A stretch of DNA of 64,000 bases from Anthostomella pinea (GCA_963556695.1 CAUWAG010000013.1:1550001-1614000); one strand, 5' to 3'. Positions 1-12,785 are shown, counted from the stretch's first letter. Numbers and translations are program-made. Notes: generated by a model from the letters alone, not told the origin.

Positions 1-283
1 CATATCCTGCTAGGCCATAGAGGTCGTGAGGTTCGACCTCGTCCTTTGTCGTCTCCATTGGCCGTATTATTACGACTGTCCGGTCCTTTCACAGCAAGCA
101 CAGGTGCTGCTTGCTCCCAGCTCCCAACTACCACATCCTCGCTGGTTCTCCTACGACGGTCCAAGCCTATCCTATCGTACCGTACGCCCGCCCCAAGAAA
201 CCAAACACCCAGTATTCAGTCCACCGGATCTGCAAGTGGCGCACATGAGGCTCGTTCCCGCCCCGTGCCCTTCGTAACTCTAC

Positions 284-1607
284 ATGGCGTCTCTCGGCAA
301 CCACAGCGGGCGGCCTGTGTCGATGGATTCCTCTTCAACAGAAGGTCACAATGAGAAGGAGATGGAGAAAATTTCCAGCTTTGACGGCACAGACAATGAT
401 CGCACGTCGCAACATACCGCTGTGGAAGAGGGCAACATGGAGCACAGCAATGAGGACGAAGAGCTGCTGAAGAAGGATGCAGACCATACTAAGACAAGTC
501 TCTCCGCCCAGAGCAGCTTTGGATGGGCCCTATTCTGGATCGTGGTCAACACCTTGGCCACGATAGGCATTGTATGGCTTCCCCCCCTTGTTGGTAGCAA
601 CATTTGAGCATATCTGACACACACGCTCTTTAGGTCTTCACGAATAAGGCCATCTTCTCGGACCCGTCACTGAAGCTGGCGCAATTAACCTTTGCCGCCT
701 TCCACTTCTTCATGACCTGGTTGCTCCTCTTTACGCTATCGCGACCTCGATTCGCCTACTTCATTCCGCGAAGAACCACGATACGGGAGATCATCCCCCT
801 CTCTGTGGCCATGTCGCTCAACGTGATCCTGCCGAACCTGTCCTTGGCATTCTCCTCTGTCACCTTCTATCAGGTCGCACGCATTCTACTCACGCCTACT
901 GTTGCGACTATGGACTTCGTGCTGTACAAGGCATCGCTGCCGCAAAATGCTATCTTGGCCCTCGTCCCCGCGTGTCTGGGAGTTGGTATGGTTTCATACT
1001 ACGACTCGCTGCCGACGGCCGACTCAAATGTTAAAACCACTTCCAGCCTGGGTGTGATATTCGCCTTTTCTGGTATTTTTGCTTCCTCACTGTACACGGT
1101 ATGGATCAAGAGCTACCAACGAAAGCTCCAGGTATCCAGCATGCAGCTGCTTTTCAACCAGGCACCCGTTTCCGCCTTTCTGTTGCTGTATGCCATTCCC
1201 TTCATTGACACGTTTCCCCCGTGGACAGAGGTGCCGGTCAACCGATGGCTGATGATACTGATGGTAAGTTGGTGGCGACGACTCCTTTTTCGGCTCGCAG
1301 CTCACATGAAACAGTCTGGCATGTTTGCGGCCTTGATCAACTTGTCCCAATTTTTCATCATTGGTCAGACCGGGCCCGTTTCGAGCACTGTGGTGGGCCA
1401 TTTGAAGACTTGTCTCATTGTCGCACTTGGGTGGATTACGTCGGGAAGATCAGTCGGAGACAAGTCCATCTTTGGTGTTTTCATTGCAGTTGGCGGCATT
1501 ATCTCGTGAGTAATTGTCTTCCCATATCGTTGTGAGAGTGCAGGACTAACAGCCATCACAGATATTCAGTCGTCATGCTTCGCCAGGTGGCCCAAGGATC
1601 CAAGTGA
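284..1607 (+). CDS. TPT/SLC35 (E3-like) nucleotide-sugar or triose-phosphate-type transporter
   Basis: Four exons can be read: 284-571, 634-1263, 1315-1505 and 1562-1607, with GT-AG introns, giving 384 residues. About 75 acidic, hydrophilic N-terminal residues are followed by a run of about ten hydrophobic segments starting at FGWALFWIVVNTLATIGIV, joined across intron 1 to FTNKAIF, a hallmark of the TPT branch of the drug/metabolite transporter superfamily. The last exon gives a short basic tail ending in GSK. In intron 2 the nearer acceptor at 1300 would put TGA in frame, so 1314 was chosen. The family exchanges phosphorylated sugars or nucleotide sugars across Golgi or ER membranes; the substrate here cannot be read from sequence. 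SLC35E3 is the closest type I recognise. The gene looks intact. Confidence 0.85.
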
Positions 1608-4013
1608 AGGAGGGCAATGAAAGAAGACAAACCAGAATAGCATTTTTTGGAGTTGGAAGTTATCATTACGGCGTTCATCTTGAAAGGAACCCTCGCCGTA
1701 TCTGGCTCGAGATGTTCCGTGGTTGAGGGTTTCGGGCATGGCACGCGGTAGCATCAAGGGATAGCTGTCGTCAGTCTGCTGGGTGGCCCGCAGGTCGAGA
1801 GACCAGGCAACGTGATGGCGTTCGGTTTAGCGGTGACTACATACCCGGGCATGGTAGAATTGTGAGTTCCTAGATACACTCTGTAGGACTATGGTGTAAA
1901 TGATACCAACATCTCTTATGAGATACTCCATCCTTTGGACTGTATTTGCCTTGCGTTGATATGGTGAACGGTACAGTTGCCCGACGGGACAATCGCCCTT
2001 CCATAAGTCTGAACTTGGTGCTGCGGGAGAGAGTTGAGAGTTCAGTGTGGCTGTGGTCACTACCAATAAGGCTCGTGTGTATGCGTAGTTGATGGATCAT
2101 CCCCTATTCAAGCTGTACACTGAATGCTGTACTGTTCAGGGCTTGTGAGCATGGCCGGACTGATCGCGCAGCGTGTTTGTGAGCAGCCGGAAGAGCTTTG
2201 GCAGTCTATGACCGATGAACAGGTGGAAGAGCCTCACAACTTCCAACTGGGACAATGGGACAAAGACACATCAAATGGATCAATGCAGGTGGTCAGCAAC
2301 GGTGCTTCAATGAAGTGAGCTGCAGGACTGAATGTGCAGATCAATGAACCAATCAAAGCGCAGGATCAAACAGTGGGGTCTCTGAACAGAGTCACAATGC
2401 CACATCCACCAAATCCGGCTTAGTGGCAAGTCAGGGGTGGCTGATTATGCGCAGGAGCTCGGACCCTCACGATTTTCCATAAGTAGCTGGCCGCCCTCAC
2501 TTCTCCCCCAACTTTTTCTTTCTTTTTTTCCTTAGCTCTGTCAGTACCTTTCCGAGTCCACTTTTCGAAAAACCTACGCTGACCACTTTCTCACTCCACA
2601 GCTTTGCCTTTTGGCTTAGATCAAGTGTAGTATCTGTTCTTTTCAGTTTAATCTCTGAAAGAGTCACATAGTGGCTCATCTTTGATTATTCTTATTTTTG
2701 GCGTCTCGGGGCTGCACCCTCTGGGCCTGCCTATGGTCAGCTCCACTGTGTCCCTGGTATTACACTGCCTCCAGGCGACGCGAACACCCTCTTCATTGCT
2801 CTCCCTGGCTTGTTCCAGGGTTGCGAGGAAGGATTCTGTTCTGTATCTTATTCGCTGTTGTCGGTTTGTGGCGTTGCGTTCGCTAAATTCGGGTGCGCGC
2901 AACGGTATGGGACAATGGATGGGCAGTGTTTTCGCTTGGGATTGAGGAGGCCGTGCAGGACTACGGGGCGGATAGAGCGATGCCAATGACGAGATGCAAA
3001 TCGCAGTGTTTGGGAATGGAGTTTGATCCTGTGATGCTACCTACTTACTGTGCTGCCTTCACCAAGTCAACAACACTTTGACAGCGAAGGCGATTATCTC
3101 GATAAATAGGCCGAAGTACATAGGTAGGCAGAAATGTTGTCGGAGGCACAGCTACTCACCCAGCTAAAGATTCAGGCGAGCATCAACTCAGTTTCCCAGG
3201 GTCTCTGACGGTTCTATGTTTCAGCAGTGATACTCACTCTACGCGGATTGCCAGAGGGAAAGTCCAGTCATGATGTGGCTTTGGTGTTTTCGCATGTGCA
3301 GCAATGCCAGGCTTTGGTAAACAGGTGAAGTAGGGCTACGCCAGGTGCTTCGAAATCAAGGCATCCTGACGATGTCTACATGGGCTTGTGCTCTTCAATA
3401 CGGCTGGAAGCAGCTATCGTTGGTTCCACGCCTGTTGCATGCTGTTTGACAGCATTCTCATTTGTAACCGTCTGCTTCAACGCAATTATTGCTCTGACTG
3501 TCTGAGCAGGCAACAGGTGAAGCTCGACATCAGCCACATTTTGTTCAGCTGCGCCTCAGGCTAGGTGTAGACCCCGACGGGAGGAAGCCAAGCCAGGATT
3601 GATGCTGCCACAGAAGGCCCAAGCGTCCCAACATGACGCAGCAGCTCTCACCCCAGAGCCCCAAGGCCGCAACTGCAAGCTTTCTGGTCATGAGCATCAG
3701 CACATTGCTCCCATATCGTACCCTACTGGCGCATACTGTTTCTACAGCTCGTCAAGCAGATATCCAACTCTTCGACTGTACAAGATAATGACTGCATAAT
3801 TCTTCTCTTCCTCTGATAATTGACTTTCACCATCCTTTGGCCCGCCCAGCAAGCCAACCAGCCAACCTTGCTCCCCTCCCCCGCCTCCCCGTCATCCGTA
3901 CACTGCGACGACGATTCGACCGCCTTCTGATTCACAGCCTGCGACGCCGCAGCTGAAATCGCCCGCCGAAACAACTTTGTTTGGTGCATCGCTGCGGGCG
4001 CGACCAGTTCACC
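1608..4013. other. Intergenic region, no supported gene
   Basis: About 2.4 kb between the transporter stop and the sorting nexin start. Small ORFs occur on both strands but none has recognisable similarity or a convincing exon structure. A pyrimidine-rich tract lies at about 2500-2535 and another C-rich tract at about 3840-3900, just upstream of the sorting nexin ATG, as is common in fungal promoters and leaders. A small unrecognised gene cannot be excluded. Confidence 0.5.
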
Positions 4014-6165
4014 ATGTGGAACGACGAGGAAGACAACAACCCGTACGGGATCAGCTTTGACCATCGTGATCCCGTCACCCCGTCTACTGCCACGCCCGGC
4101 TCGCGCGACTGTAAGTTCTGCACGCATCTATCTTCTTGCTTTGCTGCGGACCAGGGTACATAATGTGGGAAACAATAGCGTTGGATGACTCTCCGGATGA
4201 GGCTGATCCCGACTGGGAATATGTAGTCCAGCAGCGCTTCGAGACCCCCAGCACCCCCTCGACCAGCGATGAAGCTCAGCCTCATCCGAGCTACAGACGG
4301 CAGTCTAGCGATGGCGAGAGCGAAGATGACTCCCCGGACAACTCGGCGCCGAAGAGGAAGCCCGGCGGCTACGATAGCCGGATCGAACAGATCCTCTACG
4401 AAAACCCCGAGCTTCCGATCATGATCACAGATGCCGGCAAGGGCATGGAAAGTGGTGGTAAAGCTATCGTCTATACCATCAGAACTGGGGTATGCCTACT
4501 GTTTCCCTGGCTCGGGCTTCTTCCGCTTACATAGTTTTCAGGATCTTGAAGTCCGTCGTCGCTACTCGGAGTTTGCGTCTTTACGAGATGCACTGACAAG
4601 GCTCCATCCAACACTCATCATTCCACCGATCCCAGAAAAGCATACAATGGCAGACTATGCTGCGAATCCGACTAGTGCGAAACAAGACCAGCAGATCATA
4701 GACTTGCGGAAGCGGATGCTTGCTGTCTTCTTGAACAGGTGTCGAAGAATGGAACAAGTGAGAAACGATGGTATCCTATGGAGGTTCCTCGACCCCAACG
4801 TTAGCTGGGTATGCGCTTGAACCATCACGGTCGTCGTGTTGGGCTCCTCGCTGACATTATAACAGAACGAAGTTCTACATTCACATCCCATCTCATCTAT
4901 CCCGAAGTCAGTCATGAAAGCCCCGCCGTTGGATACCGCGAATCCTACGGCAGCACATGCATGGCTTCCGGTGCCTGCTACTTCGGCGAAGCTCAAGAGC
5001 CCGGTAAACCAACCACAGACTCCAAACTTTGATAGCACGAGCTCCCCTGCCTCTCAAGCAGTCCGTCGGTTCCCACCGGATGCCCACGACCTGAGCGAGC
5101 AGGAGCTAGATCCCTACTTTATTGCCTTCGAAGCATCAATCAAGGAACTAGAGCACGCTTTGTCGGGGCCCATGGAAAAGGTCAACCGTCGAACTCTCAA
5201 CCATCTCAGTACTCTCGCTACAGATCTTTCCGACCTGGGTGCCAAGTTCAATGCGTTCGCGCTTTCGGAACCGTCACCATCGCTTGGTGCAGCCATCGAG
5301 CGCGTGGGCCAGGCTGCAGATACATCATATATCGCGACCGAAGAACTCTCAAATGCATTGGGCGCAAGCTTCGCCGAACCTATGAGAGAGAACGCGCAAT
5401 TCGCCGGGGTTGTTCGAACCGTCCTGCGATACAGGGTCCTCAAGAGAGTTCAGCAGGAGATGACTAACGATGATCTCCTGAAGAAGAAGGCGCTTCTGGA
5501 GCAATTAGAGAGTAGCGAGGCCGAAGCGAAACGGATCGAGCAATATCTCAGCAGCAGTCAGCAGATCGGGAGCAACCAGCATGTCCAACCGCCTCGGAGA
5601 TCTTCTAGTATGAAAGAAACATCGACGCAGCACCATAGGGAGGGCAGTGGTGAGGATACGGCTTCGATCGATTCGGATTTTCCACCTACCCATGGTGACG
5701 TCTCGTCAGCACCATCAGCGAGGGTAGGAGTTCCGGAGCGTTCGATCTCTAATCCCTCGCACAAGAAGGCGCCGAGTGGTAATTCTTTCTCGAACAAGAT
5801 CTTCGGGCCCATTCGTCATGCAATTCAGGGTGTTGCTGATGTCGACCCGGAGCGGACTCGGCGTGATACCATTGGCAAAACATTGGAAAGCATTGAACAC
5901 CTCGAACAAGCTCAAGTGGTTGCAGCGCAGGACGTCAAAGATGCGAGTGCCAGCATTTTGCAGGATCTTAAACGGTTTCAGGCTGAGAAGGAGGATGATA
6001 TGAAGCGTTACATGGTAAGACCTTTCTATAGGCCCACATGTGCTACCTTGACTAACCGTCTGGATACAGCTTGCCTATGCCCGGAGTCAAATCGAGTGGG
6101 CAAAGAAAAACAAGGAAACGTGGGAGGAGGCAAAGGCGGAGATCGACAAAATCGACGAGACGTAG
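4014..6165 (+). CDS. snx41: Sorting nexin, PX-BAR (Snx41/Atg20 type)
   Basis: Five exons: 4014-4110, 4179-4489, 4542-4808, 4866-6014, 6070-6165; 639 residues. The N-terminus MWNDEEDNNPYG is typical of fungal Snx41. A PX domain covers about residues 100-225, with the phosphoinositide-binding RRYSEF motif and a PP-x-x-PEKH segment. From about residue 300 the rest is helical and charged, a BAR-type dimerisation region, interrupted by a Ser-rich linker. The last exon, in a different frame from the long preceding exon, gives a clean helical C-terminus ending IDKIDET. These proteins bind PI3P on endosomes and pre-autophagosomal membranes and act in retrieval to the Golgi and in selective autophagy. 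Atg20/Snx42 is the alternative family name; many filamentous fungi have one protein covering both roles. No lesions seen. Confidence 0.9.
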
Positions 6166-7839
6166 AGCGTCAAGGGACAAGCATCACAGCCACCAAGCGG
6201 CTAGAATAGGCGCTGCGGGTCAGGGCGTATAGGGCAATGCCTTGTTTATATCATGTAATGGAGTAGTTGAATCGGATGGATAGCCAATAAGACCAACAGC
6301 ATACCCGAGCAGTGGACGTACTGGCTGCTCTCTGTGCCCAGATGATTGTCGGTCAGGGTCAGTCTCCTTTCGTGAGCTTTGTGGGGTGGATACTGAAGTA
6401 TATCAGCTAAGCCGCGTGTCTAAAGGAAAGTGGCCATAGGCATCAGTGACTTCATACTCTCTAATGCTCATTATCCGTGCAGGTGGAGGTTAGCAACTCA
6501 GTCGTTATCACCCCGACTCAAACACTCGCTCAGAATCCAGGATGGGCTCATCGCCAGCAGTTCACCACTATGCTATATCCGTTAACAGAGGTTGAAGCCG
6601 TCACCAAAGCCCAACACAAATGACAATGCTTGAAATGGGTCGGGTCTCATCATGCCGTCCCGATAGTTGTAGACCTAGATATCACGGAATCAGAACACGT
6701 CTTCTTTCCACATCTTCCATACAGACAGACAGCTAGGTAGGTACTTGTATACAGCACTGGGTTTATTGCTGTCAGCATTCGACATTGCAATAGGTTGGTT
6801 GGCTCATCTACCTACCTGGCTGGGACCTGCCGGTACTTGAATTCGGTAGGCTGCTTTTCGAAGGAAGCAGAGTCCGTTTGTCGTGTAAGTTACCCCGTAG
6901 TCAGGGAGTAGCAGAACCTCACATGAGGTCTCAGGTGTGTATTGATTATCTTATTACCAGTTGAAATCGCAATCTATTCTCACGATGAGTTTTTGTGGCT
7001 GTCCCTTACCAAGGCTCACGTGAGATGGCTCAAATGTCACGCGAGCCTGGACGGCAGGAAAGCAGCCATGGCTACCAGCATGGTTTCCTAATGAAGCCAC
7101 ACCAGCAAAGTCAGAAAGTCTGATCAATGTGTGAGGTCTGTATATCTACCCTTGGAGACGGGCAGCTGTACAGAAAGTAGAAGAGACCTGTGTTGGCGAG
7201 GCCATCTGTCAGAATACCTGCTCAGTGGCGTTATCTAGCCTTGTTTTAAGCAGTATATGTGTCATCTTGTAGGTTCACCTGATAGCTATAGCCTATCAGA
7301 GGTCACTTTTCTACCTATTTAAGTAGGATGGTACCCCCATCAGCCAGCTATCGTCATTCCTCTTTCCATACAGACCCATTCCTAAATCTCACACCATCTT
7401 ATGCAGAGTGATTGAGAGAGTCCGAGCTGTTTATATAGACCTTGAAATCGAATGCCTTGCCCTACTCGTTTGGGTATGATTGGCACCCAAGGTCCCGAAC
7501 AACTCAACGGATATCCGCTAGTTGATTAAGTTAACGTTAATATCTATATCAACTTAATCTACGAGGACCTTTATAGCCTTAGCAACTAACTTAACGACGA
7601 GGCTATCGTGGGTTTATATTAACGTAAATGTTGGATCCATGTGATTCCACAGTCAAACCATCCATACAGAACTCACATGTATGATTAGATAAGAGATTAG
7701 ATACCAGATTGTGAGGTCACTTAGCCAGACCTGCAGGTCCAGCTAGACTTCCCAATCCAACCATCAGCAACATCATGACCTTGACCCAATACTCGAGTAT
7801 TATGATTGATCGTTCAAGCCTGTTCCAACAGTAAATATT
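6166..7839. other. Intergenic region without supported genes
   Basis: GC-normal, non-coding-looking sequence after the sorting nexin. It contains several TAGGTA/TACCTA motifs (about 6735-6820) and grades into the AT-rich block. No RNA gene or ORF longer than about 60 residues could be supported. Confidence 0.5.
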
Positions 7840-8114
7840 ATAAATATTTACTTTATATTAATAGTTATATAGTATTATAATCGTAACGCTACTAAGTAAC
7901 TGGTAGTAGCGTGTAGCTAGCAAGCAGGAATTACCTTAAAGATAAAATTTTATTATTAACTTTATAAATTTATAAGTTCAATTTAAAAAGAAAACATAAT
8001 TATATTCGTTATTTTTCATAGTTATTTTAATATAATAGTTTGCTTATATTTCTTTCAAATATATTTTTAAATATTCTTATATGAAAAGAAATAAAGTTTT
8101 AGTTTTTTTATACG

Positions 8115-8370
8115 TGTCACGATTCCGTAAATGTATTGCAAGGGTACAGGGACCCTCATTAACCATTGATGTATAACGAACTCTGGTTAAAGGAAAAGAA
8201 AGATCATGAGATGCTCCCGAATTGGTGGGCAGCTAGATATGTGCAGTCGTCCCCCACGAGACCCACCAGGGCATGGATCAACCTATCGTCTGATCAGTCA
8301 CGTGCTCAGTCACATGACCCGAGGACCATGGGAACCATCGCTAGACCTGATAGATGGTAGAACCAATACA
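8115..8370 (+). repeat. 256-bp dispersed repeat, copy A
   Basis: Begins TGTCACGATTCCG and ends ACCAATACA. It matches the segment at 56744-56999 over its full length with the same size (256 bp) and mainly transition-type differences. It contains GTCACGTG motifs. TGT...ACA ends suggest a solo LTR or LTR fragment. No clear target-site duplication is visible. Confidence 0.85.
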
Positions 8371-9406
8371 CCCACTGTAATTTAGGTATTTAGATACTTT
8401 TCAGATGGGATCCCTTCCCATCCGAATGTAATCAAGCACCAACCAGAATACAGATCATCTCAACCAAGACTTATGACAGATCTCCGTTCTGGTTCCGCTA
8501 CCACGAAGGCATATTATTACGGTAAATAAACACGTTATACTTATATTTAAGTATAAATCCGTTCGTATTAAATAGATTTAAAATGTAAGAGTTAAGGTTG
8601 ATGAATGATGAAGCAAGGTGATGGCGGTGATTCCAAGAAATAAGTGTATTAGGATACTTCAATCTAGCCTGGTATGTTTGTGGGAATTAGGCGTTTTTGA
8701 GAGGATATGGTAATGGAGCCTTAGAGCTCCGATCGGTGACCACTCGGCCTGACATGCCGGTGTAATACCCTTACATAAAACAGTTAATAAACGAAAGATC
8801 TTAAACTAAATATTTCATACGACGAATTTTTATATAGTAATATCTTTTATTAGAAGTATTAAAGTTAAAGATTAATAAAAGCCTAGTTAATAAAAGGAGG
8901 TGATTAATACGTGTTTAAAAGCTAAGATTAATGAACCAAATAATGCGTTGTTTTTAAATTTATAAAAGCGTCAATAGAAGTAAAGGCGTTATTTAAAGCG
9001 TTAAAAAGGTAAAAACGCATCATTAAAAAACAACACTTAAAATGTTAACGTAAATTAAGGAAATATCTTTCTAAAACATTATTTTTAATAAAAATAAACA
9101 AACAATTCTTTTTACAAGTACTTCTTTTAATTTTTAAGATTATAATACGTTTAACATTTATTTATAACGTGTAATAAGTATTGAAAAAAAGCTTCTAACA
9201 AGCTTAAAAGCGTTACTAGTAAAAATATAACTTTAAAGCGAGTTATTTAAAACGTTAACGATATATTACGGTTTCTATAACTGTTAAAGTAAAACGCGTA
9301 GCACGGTAAGTTTAAAAGCGTCGTTACCGCAGATAAACACCTTATTTTTACGAAAATATTACCATATAAAATTTATAACGCTTATATATTACGAACCAAC
9401 ACACAG

Positions 9407-9904
9407 TGCGGCCTGATAGCAGGCCAAGAGGAGACGATTGGAAACAGGTTGACCAGTAAGTGAAGTACTGGTCAGTGGAGAGATCGGAGCAACGGAGCAA
9501 CGGTACACAGATCACGTGACCAGCAGAACCTGGGTCACGTGACTAAGAATTTGGATCACTGGATCACCATGGTGATCCACTAAGCAGGATCACCTTGGAT
9601 CCCCGGTGATCCAGGGTGAGCCACCTAATCCGTGAGGGAGAAATTCGATATATAAGGACAGACATTTCCCAACCAGATAGATAGACAGTCTCTACCTCAG
9701 TGATCAATCTAAGCATCTTAACCAACCCTAAGGTAGGAGAAATCTCCTGACGACTCGACTACGCAGTGAACCCAGTTCAGACCAAGCCCCAGCATCTTAG
9801 TGTATTCTAGTTGACAGAAGCCTCTATCGTTCTTTGCGTTGACTTACCTCAGAATATAAACCCTATAGAACCCTTTAGCCTTATAGGTTAGACGGCTCGT
9901 CACA
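9407..9904 (+). mobile_element. Candidate solo LTR in the AT-rich block
   Basis: A 498-bp GC-normal island with TG...CA ends (TGCGGCCTG ... CTCGTCACA) between AT-rich flanks. It carries a TATA-like box (about 9648-9656) followed by a transcription-start-like region, as expected in an LTR U3/R, and two CACGTG sites in the U3-like part. No second copy is in the window, so the limits are tentative. Confidence 0.4.
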
Positions 9905-10286
9905 TTTTATTATACTTTAACTTTATAAGCTTACTTTTGAAAAAGCGGTAGTATATTTCACCACTTGTTACGTACGTTTTATTTAAAGCTTAAATCATAA
10001 TAACGTTGCTTTATAAGCTAAAGATTAAGCCAATCGGATCAGTTTTAAACATGTTAATAACAGCTTTTACGACTATAAGATATTCTTTTAACTTTTCTTA
10101 TTTTTTAAGTTTTTTAAACCTTTGAAAGAAATAAAAAGCGTGTTTTTATATAAAACTTAATTTACAAGCTTTTTTAATAGTCGTTTATTACATTATAGTC
10201 GTTTATTAGTAAACATAAATTTAAAGTTTTTTTACTTTATGTGTGACGTTCTTTATATGTGAATATGAAATAGAAGCCCTTGTTTA

Positions 10287-10452
10287 CTATGTACGTATAA
10301 CTATCCTTAAATCTGGTGGGCAACTAGATAAGTGTGTCCGCACCACAATTTAGAGCCCTAGTGGGTCTGGGACAACCAGTCGTCCATGAGGTCACGTGAT
10401 GTCACGTGATCCCAGGACCATCACCGATGGTAGCGACATAGCAACCATCACA
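10287..10452 (+). repeat. Diverged partial copy C of the 256-bp repeat
   Basis: Shares the order of landmarks with copies A and B: a GTGGGC-x-AACTAGAT-type segment, then the CCAGTCGTCC stretch, duplicated TCACGTGA sites, a GGACCATC segment and the terminal ACCATCACA. The 5' third is not recognisable. Flanks are AT-rich. Confidence 0.5.
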
Positions 10453-10709
10453 TTATGGCTTATTATATTAGCTTTATAAACGCTTTGATACTTTTAATAT
10501 TTCCTTTAGCTTTTTAATAAAAAGTATTAATTAAAAACGTCGGAATTAAATCTATTAAAAAAAGAACTTTTAAAACTGTTCAAGTCAAGATTAAACCATT
10601 TTTTGACTTTACGTTTTTACGTTATATCGCTTATAAAATCGAATATTAATTTAACGCGTTTATTACGCTTCTTTCTGTCGTTTTAAAAAATTAATTAATT
10701 CGCTTTAAT

Positions 10710-10923
10710 TGTGACGGCCTGCACAGACCTTTCCACATGACAAGTGGATATTTCCCAATAGGGGAAGGATCTGACCAGAGGATCCCCTTAAAGGGGCAAC
10801 CTCCCACTGTACCTATCTCTCTCTCTCTCTTCCTTTCCTCTCTAGTCTTGATATTCTCGTCAATAGAGTAATAGCTGCTTGCTGCAGGCCATGTCCCAGC
10901 TCCCCAGTATGCTCGCCGTGACA
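10710..10923 (+). mobile_element. Candidate short LTR-like or inverted-repeat island
   Basis: A 214-bp GC-normal island beginning TGTGACGGC and ending GCCGTGACA, so its ends are imperfect inverted repeats. Flanks TTAAT (left) and ATAAT (right) match at four of five bases, compatible with a decayed 5-bp target duplication. It includes a CT microsatellite at about 10817-10832. No protein is encoded. Confidence 0.4.
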
Positions 10924-11399
10924 ATAATGCCGTCAAAGCTAATTGTATCGATTTTAAAAGTTATAAATACGTTAAAAATATTTTAATAGCTTTAAAATCG
11001 ATCAATAAAGCTATTTATTTAATTCTTATTTAAAATGCTTAACTTGTCCGTTTTTTTTGTATATAAATACGGCGTATTCAGGAACTTCTAATCGCGTAAA
11101 AAGCACTTATTAGCTTTATACTTGAGAGCCTATTTAATAATAGACTTTTATAGCTTTAAAGATAATTTTTGGTCCATTTAATGCATTCCTTAATATGATT
11201 GCTACCCTTAGAATCGTCGTAAGAAGATCAATATATTAACGCTTTAATAATAGGCTGCAATCTTTATAACTCGCCCGCCTTCACTTCTACGACCGCAGCA
11301 GCCATTTGCTGCTCTTTAAGAAGCGTTATTTCAAATATAGAATAAATTGATGAAGTTTTCGAATTACGGCGGATTTCTAAAGTTATGCGGTGGTCATGG

Positions 11400-12785
11400 T
11401 TAACCGCTATCTAGACCTTTGCAAATGAAGGGGTGTTGCAGAAGTCGGTGGGTCCCTTTAATGTTGATCTTAACTTCTGTAGGTCCAAAGGACCTACGGC
11501 CCTTGATTTCAACCATTGTAGTATATACGTATCCCGTAGCCCAGTATTCTCTTTTGAAGTCGATACAACCAGCCTGGCTATAACGCACTGGAGTGTGTAG
11601 TGACACTGGGTCCACTCGATCGATCAGAGCATGTTGCAGATTATAGTTCATCTTTTCCTCTGTAAACAGTTGCTGCACACACTCGTTCGTTGGGGTATCG
11701 ATGACCCCAAGCGCTTTGCGATCATGCCCATCAACTCTACGGGTCGTCGTGATGATAATGACGAACCTATTGCACAGCAGATTTGCAGATATGTGGTCGG
11801 CATCCACGTAGCAGTCCAAGCCAAAGACAGAGAAAATATCCTCACTGCCCAGGAAAAACAATCTGTCTTGTGGGTTTCAGTGGCTCTGCGGGGTGGCCTG
11901 TTGAATGCCTACGCCTTCCAGGTGGATTGTAACAGTGGATCGAGAGCATTCAAGAACAGACCTCTCCAGGTTTGCTGATGTATGAGCGCTCAGATAGCTT
12001 GTGCCGACTGTGTTAGAGCTTATTATCGTGACATCTTTCTCAGCGACATCTTGCTCAGATAACAGTCTTGCTAGCCCGAGTCGTGCGTATTGTCCCGGGG
12101 CGTACCTCTTTAGCAGCAGTAATTGTCTGCCTCTGTTCGACGAGGTGCTGAGTGGCATGGCGAGAACACGAGCCTGGGAGGCTCTAGGTACTTCCAGGTC
12201 AACTGACACTTCCCAGAGAGGGGTGGTGATGCGGATTCCCTTGTTGGTCATGGCGAACTCCGGCGCCTTTGCCAGTAGAGACGACTTGTTGTTATGGGAA
12301 AACCCTTCGAACTCAGATGCAGCGTGTGCCAACACTCCCATATACTCGAGGGGCTCCAACGGCTCCCAAGCAAAGATAGACATGTCGTTGCCCCTACGAA
12401 TGATTTCCTCCTGTAACCTCCCAAACGCCTTGGTTCCCTCGCCGTCCAGCATGGGCATGTTCATGTCGAATATACCCACTAAGCAGTAAGCCGTATCTTC
12501 AGGTAGGGTGGTCACACGTCGCGCAGCCCAGGACATCTTTTCAGCGACAGGCAGCTCAGGCAGACACTCGCAGTCACGCATGACCCTTTCCGAGATGCGA
12601 GTGATCCGGCTCAGTTTGACTCTGAGGGTGTCCTTGGTGCCACGAAGATGCCACCACCGATTATAGAAGCAAATGTGCTTGGAGGCGATCAGCTCCTGCA
12701 GCGTCCATCCACGCGAAAACCACCTGCACTTCGCCAACTCCTTCTTGTTGATTGACGAGGTGCTCAGGTCAGAGAGATAGACGCA
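11400..12785 (-). pseudogene. HET-domain (heterokaryon incompatibility) gene remnant, 5'-truncated
   Basis: Reading the minus strand from 12785, the frame gives CVYLSDL...INKKELAKCRWFSRGWTLQE, the conserved second half of a HET domain (the CRWFSRGWTLQELIA block), then about 270 residues typical of HET proteins, including EDTAYCLVGIFDMNMP and YGEG-like DGEGTKAFGRLQEEI. Immediately upstream (12786-12788) is an in-frame TGA, and the first half of the domain, with the usual SHTWG and VDTCCI blocks, cannot be found in any frame. Another in-frame TGA lies at 11877-11879, after which the frame stays open to 11400; the last part may instead be repeat sequence. HET proteins trigger cell death after fusion of incompatible hyphae. 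This copy should be inactive. Confidence 0.75.

Larger units (their letters stand above)
7840..11345. repeat. AT-rich, RIP-like degenerate repeat block
   Basis: Sharply AT-rich stretches (about 7840-8110, 8520-8620, 8770-9390, 9905-10290, 10455-10705, 10930-11340) alternate with GC-normal islands. In the AT-rich parts surviving C residues are mostly in CpG (acg, gcg) while CpA is scarce and TpA abundant, which is the signature of repeat-induced point mutation. No long ORF survives. The islands look like LTR or element ends, annotated separately. The original elements cannot be identified from what is left. Confidence 0.75.

Noticed and set aside
2648..2986. 112-residue minus ORF and overlapping plus ORFs in 2.6-3.0 kb
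   Set aside because: Overlap each other on both strands without motifs or splice signals.
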